A stretch of 53,680 bases of DNA from CAXSEF01 sp964236585 (GTDB lineage Bacteria > Pseudomonadota > Alphaproteobacteria > Acetobacterales > Acetobacteraceae): contig CAXSFE010000010.1 in the NCBI GenBank assembly GCA_964236585.1, positions 1-53,680 on the forward strand, given 5' to 3'. The notes beneath the pieces are model-generated. The model was not told the DNA's origin and searched no databases. It saw only the letters and a program-made list of their open reading frames with translations. The translations under genes and the position numbers were made by a program. Positions 28,241 through 36,505 of the stretch are shown here, piece after piece (the first letter of the stretch is position 1; each line of letters starts with the position of its first letter).

Positions 28241-28586
28241 TGCCGCCCGTCCCCACTGCCCGCGTCGTCGCCTGGGCGGGCGCGCGCCGCGGCCGTCCCA
28301 GACGGCGACACGGATAGCCCGGCACGGCGTCCAGGGATAGGTGCGCGGGCGAGGATTTGGCGGGCCGGCGCGGCGTGGTTTGCCGTGGTGCTGCGGGTGC
28401 GCTACACGCGCGGCGGGCGAGTGCGCGCGGGGTGCGGCGGCGGGGCCACAGGGCCGGGGAGACCTTGGTCTCTTGCGGACTTTGTTGTTGCATTCCCGCG
28501 CGATAGACAGGCTAGCTCGCGTGATGCTTCATGGGCAGCGACCCGGCCGGCCGGCGCTGCGTCCGACTTGGTCCTGGGAGATCTCC
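28241..28586. other. Divergent intergenic region between two exported-protein genes
   Basis: No repeat family copy and no RNA gene is seen. A weak promoter candidate for the rightward gene is TTGTTG with TAGACA 16 bases later, near 28484-28511. The rest is GC-rich and unassigned. Confidence 0.4.
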
Positions 28587-29114
28587 ATGCGTATCCTGAT
28601 GTCCGGCCTGCTCTGCGCCGGGCTGCTCGGCCCCCAGCTCGCGGCCGCGGCCGAGCAGTGCGTCCGGCCGGCCGACCACGCCGCCTTCGACATGCAGGGG
28701 CTGAAGAGCGAGCTGATGGTCACGGCGCTGTCGTGCGGCGTGCAGCCCAAGTACAACGCGTTCATCAACCGCTTCCACTCCGACCTCGGCGTGCAGGAGA
28801 AGGCGCTGAACACGTATTTCACGCGCTCCTACGGGCGGTCGGGGCAGAAGGCGCACGACGACTACGTGACGCAGCTCGCCAACGAGCAGAGCAGCGACGG
28901 GCTGAAGGCGGGCACGGCGTTCTGCGCGCGCAACGTCGGCATGTTCGACGAGGTGCAGGCGCTGCACGGCGCCTCGGAGATGTCGAGCTACGTCGCGGGC
29001 AAGGACATCATCCAGCCGGTGTCGCTGCAGGACTGCGGCGGCGAGACGGGCGGGCGCGCGAGCGTGCGCAAGGTCAGCGCGACGCGGAGCGCGGCGACGC
29101 ACCACAAGAAGTAG
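28587..29114 (+). CDS. Exported protein of unknown function
   Basis: About 175 residues. The N-terminus MRILMSGLLCAGLLGPQLAAAAEQ is a signal peptide with a likely cut after AAA. The mature part has four cysteines (EQCVRP, LSCGVQ, AFCARN, LQDCGG) that could form two disulfides, and a basic Lys/His-rich tail. I recognise no family. The start is ATG 28587 with GGGAG about eight bases upstream. A strong intrinsic terminator follows. Confidence 0.7.
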   Translation: MRILMSGLLCAGLLGPQLAAAAEQCVRPADHAAFDMQGLKSELMVTALSCGVQPKYNAFINRFHSDLGVQEKALNTYFTRSYGRSGQKAHDDYVTQLANEQSSDGLKAGTAFCARNVGMFDEVQALHGASEMSSYVAGKDIIQPVSLQDCGGETGGRASVRKVSATRSAATHHKK

Positions 29115-29126
29115 GGCCTGGCGGCG

Positions 29127-29150
29127 GGGGTGCCTTCGGGCGCCCCTTTT
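29127..29150 (+). terminator. Intrinsic terminator
   Basis: An eight-pair stem GGGGTGCC/GGCGCCCC (one G-T pair) with loop TTCG is followed by TTTT, 12 bases after the exported protein's stop. Confidence 0.8.
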
Positions 29151-29165
29151 CGTTTGTGGGCTGGG

Positions 29166-29296
29166 GAAGGAAGCAAGGTTGAGGCTCTGCCTCAAACTCC
29201 GCCAAAGGCAGGGCCTTTGGAAACCATCCCTTAAGTAAGGCCGGTCCAGGGGCGGCTCGCCCCTGGCGGGTCCGGGCAGAGCCCGGCCTTCCTTGC
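29166..29296. repeat. Family A palindromic mosaic, copy 13
   Basis: The ends are GAAGGAAGCAAGG and CCTTCCTTGC. The stems are TTGAGGC, CCAAAGGC/GCCTTTGG, central CTTAAG, CCAGGGGC and CCGGGC (loop AGA). It lies between convergent genes and is the last family A copy before the accessory block. Confidence 0.88.
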
Positions 29297-29301
29297 TGGC
29301 C

Positions 29302-30417
29302 TCAGTGCAGGATGATCTCGACGCGGCGGTTCTGCGGCTCGCGCACGCCCTGCGCGGTCGGCACGAGCGGGCTCGCCTCGCCGTAGCCGTGGATGGCGAT
29401 CTCGGTCTTGGCGACGCCGTCGTGGATCAGTTCGGCTTCCACGCTCTCGCCGCGGCGGACCGACAGGCGCTGGTTGTACTCGGCGGTGCCGGACAGGTCG
29501 GTGTAGCCGTTGACCTCGATGCGCGAGGTCTGGACGCGGGTGGAGGCCTGCGCGGCCTCGGCGATGATCTGGCGGGCGCGGGTGGTCAGGTCGGCGCGGT
29601 CCCAGTCGAAGAACACCAGGTAGGTGCGGGCCGCGGCCGGCAGGGCGGGGCGCGACGCGGCGGGGGCGGGCGGGGCGGCGGGCGCGGGCGGGTTGAACTC
29701 GTAGCGCAGGCCGACGAGGAAGCTGTGGTTGTAGTCGGTGGTGATGTCGACGTTGCCGCGGGCCGTGCCGGCGGGGCGGCGGCCGTAGGCGCCCTCGGAG
29801 CCGGAGGCGCCGGCGTTGAACTGCTCCGGGCCGAGCACGCTCATGAAGCGGTATTCCGCGGTCAGCGACAGGCCGGGGACGTAGGACACCGGAAACGCGG
29901 TGCCGAAGATGCCCTGGTAGGCGAAGTTGCCGTAGGTGCCGCTGGCGCTCTGGGCGAAGTCGGCGTTGGTGGCGATCGCCTGCACGTGGTCCCAGCGGGT
30001 CCAGCTGTAGCCGGCGCCGGCGCCGAAGTACGGGTAGATCCAGTTGAAGCCGATGTCCATGTCGAACAGGGCGTTGACCATGGCGCCGTAGTTCTGCTGC
30101 TCGCCGCCGGCGCGGGTCGGGTAGGGCGTGCCGAGGAAGTGCTGGACGCCGTTGTAGCGCCAGGAGCCCTCGGCCTCGAGGCGCAGGCCGTTGCCGAAGC
30201 CGTAGCCGGCGCTGCCCAGGGCGGCGGTGCCGACGTCGAAGCGCTCCTTGCCGCCGGGGAAGGCGGGCGACAGGCGGACCGTCTCGTCCTGCAGCAGGTT
30301 CCCGCCGCCGCCGGCGCCGACGTAGAGGCCCGTCACCGGCTGCGCGGACGCGGTGCCGGCGAGCGCCACCGGCGCGGCCAGCAGGGTTGCAGACACCAGC
30401 GCGACGCGCAGCCTCAT
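29302..30417 (-). CDS. OmpA-family outer-membrane protein, paralog 1
   Basis: About 371 residues. A signal peptide (MRLRVALVSATLLAAPVALA, then GTASA) precedes an OmpA-like beta-barrel (GLYVGAGGGGNLLQ, LTAEYRFMSVLG, LVGLRYEFN). A Pro/Ala linker and a C-terminal OmpA/MotB peptidoglycan-binding domain follow (FFDWDRADLTTRARQII, NGYTDLSGTAEYNQRLS, RRVEIILH). It anchors the outer membrane to the cell wall. The next upstream gene is a close paralog on the same strand. Confidence 0.88.
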   Translation of the reverse strand: MRLRVALVSATLLAAPVALAGTASAQPVTGLYVGAGGGGNLLQDETVRLSPAFPGGKERFDVGTAALGSAGYGFGNGLRLEAEGSWRYNGVQHFLGTPYPTRAGGEQQNYGAMVNALFDMDIGFNWIYPYFGAGAGYSWTRWDHVQAIATNADFAQSASGTYGNFAYQGIFGTAFPVSYVPGLSLTAEYRFMSVLGPEQFNAGASGSEGAYGRRPAGTARGNVDITTDYNHSFLVGLRYEFNPPAPAAPPAPAASRPALPAAARTYLVFFDWDRADLTTRARQIIAEAAQASTRVQTSRIEVNGYTDLSGTAEYNQRLSVRRGESVEAELIHDGVAKTEIAIHGYGEASPLVPTAQGVREPQNRRVEIILH

Positions 30418-30527
30418 CGAACAGTCTCCCGTGGTCATCCCGGCACCACGTGCCCAGCCATGCTGCGGTAACGTGGCTGCCGGCATTGTGCTACATCATG
30501 GCCCGGGCAAACCCGGGTTTTCGGGCG

Positions 30528-30584
30528 CTTGTGGCGGCGCGGCCACAAGCCGGACGTGGGAAGGGCGCCTTGCGGCGCCCTTCC
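30528..30584 (-). terminator. Two strong hairpins after OmpA paralog 2
   Basis: An 11-pair perfect stem GGAAGGGCGCC/GGCGCCCTTCC with loop TTGC is at 30559-30584. An eight-pair stem CTTGTGGC/GCCACAAG is at 30528-30549. Both lie between the stop of paralog 2 and the start of paralog 1, so they probably separate the two transcripts. There is no T-run. Confidence 0.55.
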
Positions 30585-30633
30585 GTGTCGTGGCCGGTCG
30601 TGTCCGGGCGGGGCCGGCCCGCGCGGGTGCGGG

Positions 30634-31779
30634 TCAGTGCAGGATGATCTCGACGCGGCGGTTCTGCGGCTCGCGCACGCCCTGCGCGGTCGGCACCAGC
30701 GGGTTGCTTTCGCCGAAGCCGTGGATGCCGATCTCGGCGCGCGGCACGCCGTCGCGGACCAGCTCCGCCTGCACGCTCTCGGCGCGGCGGATGGACAGGC
30801 GCTGGTTGTAGGCGGCGGTGCCGGAGAGATCGGTGTAGCCGTTGACCTCGATGCGCGTGGTGTGGACGCGCGTGGACGCCTGCGCGGCCTCGGAGATGAT
30901 CTGGCGGGCGCGCGTGGTCAGGTCGGCGCGGTCCCAGTCGAAGAACACGAGGTAGGTGCGGGCGGGGGCGACCGGCGGGGTGGCGACCGGGGCGGGCGCG
31001 GGCGGCGGGGGCGGCGGGGCGGCGTTGAAGGCGAAGCGCAGGCCGACCAGGCCGGCGTGGTTGTAGGTGCCGTCCTCGCGGATCTTGATGCTGTGCTCGA
31101 CGCCCTTCTCGAAGTACTGGCCGTCGAAGCTGGTCGGGCCGGGGATCGTGGTGAAGCGGTACTCGGCGGTCAGGGCGAGGCCGGGCACGGCGTCGATGTT
31201 GTAGGCCAGGCCCGCGATGCCCTGGGCCGCGAGGTCGCCGGCGCCGGCGGTGGAGCGGGCGTAGTAGGGCGTCTGGACGCCGCCGTAGAAGCGGGCGTTG
31301 TTGAACTTCGCCCGCTCGTAGCCGGCGCCGGCGCCGAGGTAGGGCGACAGGCCGGTCAGGCCGAACGGGGTCAGGTCGAAGTCGTAGAGCACGTTGAGGA
31401 AGCCGCCGTACTCCTGCTTCTCGCCGCCGGCCTGGTAGGCGCCGAAGTGGTCGAGCTTGTTGGAGCGCCAGTCGCCCTGGAGCTCGGCGCGCAGGCCGTT
31501 GCCGAGGCCGTAGCCGACGCTGCCGCTGAACACCGGGCCGGCGTCGGTGCCGACGGAGCCGCCGATGGCGCGGCCGGCGCGGCTGGCGCCGGTGACCGTG
31601 TTGCGGCTCAGCGACTGGATCGGGAAGGAGGAGTGGCCGAGGTCCTGGTCCTGCAGGACGCTGCCGCCGCCCGCGGCGCCGATGTAGAGGCCGTCCACCG
31701 GCTGGGCCAGGGCGGCGACGGGGGCCGCGACCGGTGCGGCCAGGATGCTCGCCGCCAGAAGCGCGTTGCGGAGCGTCAT
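30634..31779 (-). CDS. OmpA-family outer-membrane protein, paralog 2
   Basis: About 381 residues, with the same layout as paralog 1: signal peptide (MTLRNALLAASILAAPVAA), barrel (GLYIGAAGGGSVLQDQ, LTAEYRFTTIPG, LVGLRFAFN), Pro/Ala linker, and an OmpA domain from about residue 270. The last ~105 residues nearly match paralog 1 and both end VREPQNRRVEIILH, while the barrels differ clearly, mostly in the loops. This points to tandem duplication with diverging surface-exposed parts. Confidence 0.88.
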   Translation of the reverse strand: MTLRNALLAASILAAPVAAPVAALAQPVDGLYIGAAGGGSVLQDQDLGHSSFPIQSLSRNTVTGASRAGRAIGGSVGTDAGPVFSGSVGYGLGNGLRAELQGDWRSNKLDHFGAYQAGGEKQEYGGFLNVLYDFDLTPFGLTGLSPYLGAGAGYERAKFNNARFYGGVQTPYYARSTAGAGDLAAQGIAGLAYNIDAVPGLALTAEYRFTTIPGPTSFDGQYFEKGVEHSIKIREDGTYNHAGLVGLRFAFNAAPPPPPPAPAPVATPPVAPARTYLVFFDWDRADLTTRARQIISEAAQASTRVHTTRIEVNGYTDLSGTAAYNQRLSIRRAESVQAELVRDGVPRAEIGIHGFGESNPLVPTAQGVREPQNRRVEIILH

Positions 31780-31920
31780 GGTTCAGTCTCCTCGTGGGCG
31801 GTGTCCGCGCTTGGGCGCGACGGGGGTCGGTGCCGGCCGCTGCGGCGGTCACTCGGTGCAGCGCTATATGCCTCATCGCTCCCGGCCGCGGGAGGCATCC
31901 GCGTCGGATTGCCCCCGCCC

Positions 31921-31958
31921 GTGGCGGATGTGCAACAACGGGTGCGCAGTTCCGCCAC
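31921..31958. promoter_or_regulatory. 8-bp inverted repeat upstream of OmpA paralog 2
   Basis: GTGGCGGA and TCCGCCAC are separated by 22 bases, about 140 bases before the porin start and next to the DUF1491 stop. It could be an operator or a hairpin ending the DUF1491 transcript. Confidence 0.3.
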
Positions 31959-31981
31959 AGTGCTGTCATGGTCGGCCTGGC

Positions 31982-32317
31982 TCAGACGATCCGGGCCTCG
32001 AACGGCGGCACCATGTCGGGGGTGTCGAACTCCACCACCCACAGGTCCGGGTCGCGGGCGACCTGCCGCGCCACGTAGGAATCCGCGGTTTCCTGGTCCA
32101 CCGGTGCGGGGCCGGTGCCGCGCATCCACCCGGACGCGCCGTCCGGCAGGCGCAGCTGGCTGAGCACGCACAGCCCGCCCCGGCCGCGCAGCACGGCCAG
32201 CACGCCGCCGGCGTCCTCGTCGCCGTGGCGCAACACCGCGCCCGGGTTGCCGTCGCGGCCCGCCAGGCGCAGCGCCGCGCGCACCCACAGGCCGGCCTTC
32301 AGCCTCGGCTCACCCAT
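31982..32317 (-). CDS. DUF1491 family protein
   Basis: About 111 residues. It matches the whole family: start PRLKAGLWVRAALRLA, centre LRHGDEDAGGVLAVLRGRGG, then GWMRGTGPAPVDQETADSYV and RDPDLWVVEFD. Function is unknown; the family is confined largely to alphaproteobacteria. ATG 32317 is the only sensible start. It is divergent from glycogen phosphorylase. Confidence 0.85.
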   Translation of the reverse strand: MGEPRLKAGLWVRAALRLAGRDGNPGAVLRHGDEDAGGVLAVLRGRGGLCVLSQLRLPDGASGWMRGTGPAPVDQETADSYVARQVARDPDLWVVEFDTPDMVPPFEARIV

Positions 32318-32505
32318 CGTCGCTTCTCTCCCGTCAGGATCAACCCCCGCGGCGTGCCGCAGGCCCCGCGCGGCCGGCGGGGCCGGCGATGTTGCAACGC
32401 CGCAGGGAGCCGCGCATCCTTCCCGCGCGGGATGATCGCGCCATGTTCATCATCGCGAAAGCCAGGCGGGATGATGCTGCCCGGCACGAACAGCTGGACG
32501 GACCG

Positions 32506-35043
32506 ATGGACACAGTGACGCCCGAGACGCCAGAGCTGCCGACGCATGTGCTGCCGCCGCACGCGCTGCCGCCGCACGCCGGGCCGGACGAGCCCGGAGC
32601 GGCCGATCGCCGCGCGGCCCCCGATCCTGTGCTCGAGCTGCGCAGCCGCATCGTCGACCGGCTCACCTACCAGGTCGGCAAGGACCCGGAGACCGCCAGC
32701 GAGCGCGACTGGTTCGTGGCGATCGCGCTGGCCACCCGCGACGGCGTGATCGACGGCTGGATCGCGTGCAACCGCGAGGCGGTGCGCACCGGCACCAAGC
32801 GCGTCTACTACCTGTCGCTCGAGTTCCTGATCGGGCGGCTGCTGTTCGACGCGCTCGGCAACCTCGGCATCCTGGAGCTGGCGCGCGAGGCGCTGGCCGG
32901 GCTCGGCGTCGACCTCGACCGGGTCAGGCTGCAGGAGCCGGACGCGGGGCTGGGCAACGGCGGGCTCGGCAGGCTGGCGGCGTGCTTCATGGAGAGCATG
33001 GCCACGCTGCGCATCGCGGCGTACGGCTACGGCATCCGCTACGAGCACGGGCTGTTCCGCCAGACCATCGAGGGCGGCGTGCAGCACGAGCTGCCCGACG
33101 ACTGGCTGGCGTTCGGCAACCCCTGGGAGTTCGAGCGCGCCGAGGCGAGCTACGGCGTGGGCTTCGGCGGCCATGTCTCGGCCACCCGCGGCGAGGGCGC
33201 CGAGCAGGTCCGCTACGCCTGGCAGCCCGCGGAGACCATCTCGGCGGTGGCCTACGACACCCCGGTGGTCGGCGGCGGCGGCGGCGTGGCGACGCTGCGG
33301 CTGTGGTCGGCGCGCGCCAAGGCGAAGCTGCGCCTGGAGGACTTCAACCGCGGCGACCACGTGGGCGCGCTGGCCGACCGCACGCGCATGGAGGCGATCT
33401 CGCGCGTGCTCTATCCCGGCGACGAGAGCGCGTCGGGGCAGGAGCTGCGGCTGCGCCAGGAGTTCTTCTTCGCCTCCGCCTCGCTGCAGGACCTGATCGC
33501 GCGCCACATGGGGCAGTTCGGCGACATCCGCACGCTGCCGGACAAGGTGGCGATCCAGCTCAACGACACCCACCCGGCGATCGCGGTCGCCGAGATGATG
33601 CGCCTGCTGATCGACCGGCACGGCCTCGGCTGGGACGAGGCGTGGCGGATCACCGTGGCGTGCTTCTCCTACACCAACCACACCCTGCTGCCCGAGGCGC
33701 TGGAGATGTGGCCGGTGCCGCTGATGGAGCGGCTGCTGCCGCGCCACATGCAGATCATCTACCTGATCAACGCGCGCCACCTCGACGGGCTGCGCGAGGC
33801 GGGGCGCGGGCAGGAGGGGTTCGTCGCCGCGATGTCGCTGATCGACGAGCAGAACGGCCGTCGCGTGCGCATGGGCCATCTGGCGTTCCTCGGCAGCCAC
33901 AAGATCAACGGCGTCTCCGCGCTGCACACCGACCTGATGCGGCGCACGGTGTTCGGCGACCTGCACTCGATCCTGCCGGACCGGATCACCAACAAGACCA
34001 ACGGCATCACCTTCCGCCGCTGGCTGCACTACGCCAACCCGGGCCTGACCGGGCTGCTGGTGGAGACGCTGGGGCCGCGGGTGCTGACCGACCCGGAGGC
34101 GCTGCTCGGGCTGGAGGCGCACGCGGACGATCCCGCGTTCCAGGAGCGCTACGCGGCGCAGAAGCACCACCGCAAGTCGGCGATGATGCGCCTGGTCGTC
34201 GAGCAGATGAACCTCGCGCTCAACCCCGACGCGATCTTCGACGTGCAGATCAAGCGGCTGCACGAGTACAAGCGCCAGCTGCTCAACATCCTGCACACGG
34301 TGGCGCTGTACGACGCGATCCGCTCGCGCTCGACGCTGGACTGGGTGCCGCGGGTGAAGATCTTCGCGGGCAAGGCGGCGCCCGGCTACCACCAGGCCAA
34401 GCTGATCATCCGCCTCGCCCACGACGTGGCCGAGGTGATCAACAACGACCCCACCGTGCGCGACCTGCTCAAGGTGGTGTTCCTGCCGAACTACAGCGTC
34501 AGCCTCGCCGAGACGATCATCCCCGCCGCCGACCTGAGCGAGCAGATCTCGACCGCGGGCATGGAGGCGTCCGGCACCGGCAACATGAAGCTGGCGCTGA
34601 ACGGCGCGCTGACCATCGGCACGCTGGACGGCGCCAACGTCGAGATCCGCGAGCGGGTGGGTGCCGACAACATCTTCATCTTCGGCATGACCGCGGCCGA
34701 GGTGCAGTCTCGCCAGCAGGGCGGGTACGACGCGCACGCCGCCGTGGCCGCCTCGCCGGCGCTGGCCGAGGTGCTGGAGGCGGTGCGCAACGGCGCGTTC
34801 TCGCCGCACGAGCCGCACCGCTACCGCGCGCTGGTGGACGGGCTGCTGGCGAACGACCGGTTCTTCGTCACCGCGGACTTCGACGCCTACTACGAGGCGC
34901 ACCGGCAGGTCGCGCACCGCTGGCGCGACCAGCGGGCCTGGTGGCGCTCGGCGATCCTGAACACGGCGCGGATCGGGTGGTTCTCGTCGGACCGCACCAT
35001 CCGCGAGTATGCGGCGGAAGTCTGGGACGTGCCGGTCGGATAG
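32506..35043 (+). CDS. glgP: Glycogen/starch/alpha-glucan phosphorylase
   Basis: About 845 residues. It releases glucose-1-phosphate from glycogen or maltodextrins. The family core is continuous: VYYLSLEFLIGRLL, GNGGLGRLAACFMESMATL, QLNDTHPAIAVAEMMR, NGITFRRWL, QIKRLHEYKRQLLN, and the cofactor site EASGTGNMKLALNGALTIG with the PLP lysine. The first ~40 residues are Pro/His-rich and variable. ATG 32506 is chosen over in-frame ATG 32443. No other glycogen gene is in the window. Confidence 0.93.
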   Translation: MDTVTPETPELPTHVLPPHALPPHAGPDEPGAADRRAAPDPVLELRSRIVDRLTYQVGKDPETASERDWFVAIALATRDGVIDGWIACNREAVRTGTKRVYYLSLEFLIGRLLFDALGNLGILELAREALAGLGVDLDRVRLQEPDAGLGNGGLGRLAACFMESMATLRIAAYGYGIRYEHGLFRQTIEGGVQHELPDDWLAFGNPWEFERAEASYGVGFGGHVSATRGEGAEQVRYAWQPAETISAVAYDTPVVGGGGGVATLRLWSARAKAKLRLEDFNRGDHVGALADRTRMEAISRVLYPGDESASGQELRLRQEFFFASASLQDLIARHMGQFGDIRTLPDKVAIQLNDTHPAIAVAEMMRLLIDRHGLGWDEAWRITVACFSYTNHTLLPEALEMWPVPLMERLLPRHMQIIYLINARHLDGLREAGRGQEGFVAAMSLIDEQNGRRVRMGHLAFLGSHKINGVSALHTDLMRRTVFGDLHSILPDRITNKTNGITFRRWLHYANPGLTGLLVETLGPRVLTDPEALLGLEAHADDPAFQERYAAQKHHRKSAMMRLVVEQMNLALNPDAIFDVQIKRLHEYKRQLLNILHTVALYDAIRSRSTLDWVPRVKIFAGKAAPGYHQAKLIIRLAHDVAEVINNDPTVRDLLKVVFLPNYSVSLAETIIPAADLSEQISTAGMEASGTGNMKLALNGALTIGTLDGANVEIRERVGADNIFIFGMTAAEVQSRQQGGYDAHAAVAASPALAEVLEAVRNGAFSPHEPHRYRALVDGLLANDRFFVTADFDAYYEAHRQVAHRWRDQRAWWRSAILNTARIGWFSSDRTIREYAAEVWDVPVG

Positions 35044-35106
35044 GCAGGGGAGCAGGCGTCTTTCGCCTGTTGTCGTGCGATCCCGCAGGATCGAGAGGAC
35101 AACCGG

Positions 35107-35313
35107 CGGCCCGGTCGGGCCAGGCTGACGATGCCGGTGCTGGCGGTCGACAGCAAGCGCGGCTTTCCGGGCGGCCCGGAACACGCGATGCGCCTGGTTG
35201 CCAGTGACGTGCAGGCGTTCACCGTGCCCCGGTCCGGTCATCACCCGGGTGGGGGACAACCGGCAGCCTTGGCGGGCGCGCCCACCTCATTCTTCGCGAC
35301 CGTGGGGCGGTGA
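35107..35313 (+). pseudogene. Truncated alpha/beta-hydrolase C-terminus
   Basis: The frame reads ARLTMPVLAVDSKRGFPGG and later VASDVQAFTVPRSGHHPGGG followed by QPAALAGAPTSFFATVG. This is the usual end of epoxide-hydrolase-like alpha/beta-hydrolases: the MPVLAV strand, the catalytic GH, and the QPAAL...FF helix. The N-terminal two-thirds, including the nucleophile, are missing and the EE after GH is altered, so it is a remnant. Family B copy 1 begins ten bases after it. Confidence 0.55.
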
Positions 35314-35323
35314 CCTGGCGCTG

Positions 35324-35549
35324 GAGGCTGTCATGACCTTTCCGGCTCCGTTCCCCGCGTCCTGACGGACAGGAAGCGTGTTCTTTCTTGAAAGAAAGAA
35401 CCAAAGAACTTTGCCCGCAAGCTCCGGAGCCGGCCGGGAGCCCGTGCCCCCATGGGCAAAGTCTTTTTGCTTCTTTTTCTTCAGAAAAAGAAGGGTCTTG
35501 CTTTCCTGTGAAAACGGCCGGGTGCCGTCGGATTGACAGCAGCCTGTGA
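35324..35549. repeat. Family B palindromic element, copy 1
   Basis: The termini are GAGGCTGTCATGA and a degenerate TTGACAGCAGCCT. Inside are hairpin 1 (35380-35401, arms GTTCTTTCTT) and hairpin 2 (35470-35493, arms CTTCTTTTTCT), joined by CAAAGAACTTTGCCC and GGGCAAAGTCTTTTTG flanking a variable GC-rich centre. The inner ~165 bases are almost identical to copy 2 in inverse orientation. Confidence 0.85.
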
Positions 35550-35580
35550 GCCTCACGCAGCATCCTGTCGGAGAAGATCA

Positions 35581-35988
35581 ATGATCCTGAAGACCTATAC
35601 CCGTATCCTGACGACTGATCCAGACAACACGCTGACGCTCCTTCGCGTGCTGCACGGGTGCGAACCGCACATGCGGTTTCAGTTTGGCGAACTGGATCTG
35701 ATCTGTATCGGCGACATGCTTGTTGTGGCGGGGACGGAGGAGGCGCTCGGTCCGGTGCGTGGGAGCATGGGTCCGTGGGTCGTGAGTGATATCGAGGAGG
35801 CTCGACGGGTGCTCATTGAAGGGGGCGCGGAGATCACTCGCGAGATCCAGGAGGTTCCGACTGGTCGCATGCTCTACGCGCGCCACTCCGACGGTCTGCT
35901 GGTCGAATATGTCCAGTGGACGCCGGAGCTGGTCGAGAAGCATATCGAGGCTCCGCGACGTGAAGGACGACTGTCCTCACAAGGCTAG
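35581..35988 (+). CDS. VOC (glyoxalase/bleomycin resistance) fold protein
   Basis: About 135 residues. The pattern of paired beta-alpha-beta-beta-beta modules is visible: YTRILTTDPDNTLTLLRVLH, FGELDLICIGDMLVVAGT, then WVVSDIEEARRVLIEGGAEI and YARHSDGLLVEYVQW. This is usual for small VOC proteins; substrate and metal use are unknown. GC content and codon use are clearly lower than in the core genes. ATG 35581 has GGAGA seven bases upstream. It sits between family B copies 1 and 2. Confidence 0.7.
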   Translation: MILKTYTRILTTDPDNTLTLLRVLHGCEPHMRFQFGELDLICIGDMLVVAGTEEALGPVRGSMGPWVVSDIEEARRVLIEGGAEITREIQEVPTGRMLYARHSDGLLVEYVQWTPELVEKHIEAPRREGRLSSQG

Positions 35989-36505
35989 GGTCTGCTTGTT
36001 GCATCTGTCTTGAGCCTGTTCATGCCGAACGGCCTTTCGCCGTCGTGGGCCAGGGCGGCGGCTGCCACTCCGTGTTCGGGGCCGGCTGGATCAAGGCGCG
36101 GGAGCAGGTGGAGTGACCGTTCGCTCCGGCCGAAAGGCTGGCCTGCAGGGTCGGCTGTCGTAGCCACAAGTTGATGGTGGCCTGCGCGGCGGATGCTGCA
36201 AGGTTCAGCCTGCCTGCCTCCGGCGTGCTGGACCGCCAGGGCTGCCGACTTCTGGTGGTTGGCGGGACGGAAGGCTCCATCTTTCCCATCAAGGGCGACC
36301 TGATCGTCGGCCTCAGCCGTCACGGGAAAGATCTGGTCGCCCGGGGGGACTGGCCGCACATGGGCGACGCCGGCGCGGAAGACGTCCTCTGCGAGTGGAT
36401 CGACAGGGCTCTGGCGCAGACGCCCTGATCGCCTTTCCCGGACTGTTCGCGCCGGGAGAAATTGACTCAAGGCAGACCCGCTTCTCATTGAAGGACAGTT
36501 GGACG
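35989..36505. other. Mostly unassigned gap between the VOC gene and the amidohydrolase
   Basis: One possible small gene (36174-36428) is described separately. The segment 35989-36170 has no reading frame I believe and looks like decayed sequence. Confidence 0.4.
36174..36428 (+). CDS. Uncharacterised small protein (possibly a gene fragment)
   Basis: About 84 residues with plausible composition: ARFSLPASGVLDRQGCRLLV, then GSIFPIKGDLIVGLSRHGKD and EDVLCEWIDRAL. I recognise no family. There is no clear ribosome site before ATG 36174, and the surrounding region carries decayed genes, so it could be the C-terminal remnant of a longer protein. Confidence 0.3.
   Translation: MVACAADAARFSLPASGVLDRQGCRLLVVGGTEGSIFPIKGDLIVGLSRHGKDLVARGDWPHMGDAGAEDVLCEWIDRALAQTP

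Larger units (their letters stand above)
35044..35580. other. Intergenic region at the left edge of the accessory block
   Basis: It contains a decayed hydrolase fragment (35107-35313) and family B copy 1 (35324-35549). The first ~60 bases after glgP show nothing I can assign. Confidence 0.6.

Noticed and set aside
30502..30521. CCCGGG-N4-CCCGGG followed by TTTT as a rightward terminator
   Set aside because: No rightward gene ends upstream of it; both neighbours run leftward, so the T-run is on the wrong side.
32299..35259. A 986-codon frame antisense to glgP
   Set aside because: Shadow of a well-conserved gene; no domain is seen.
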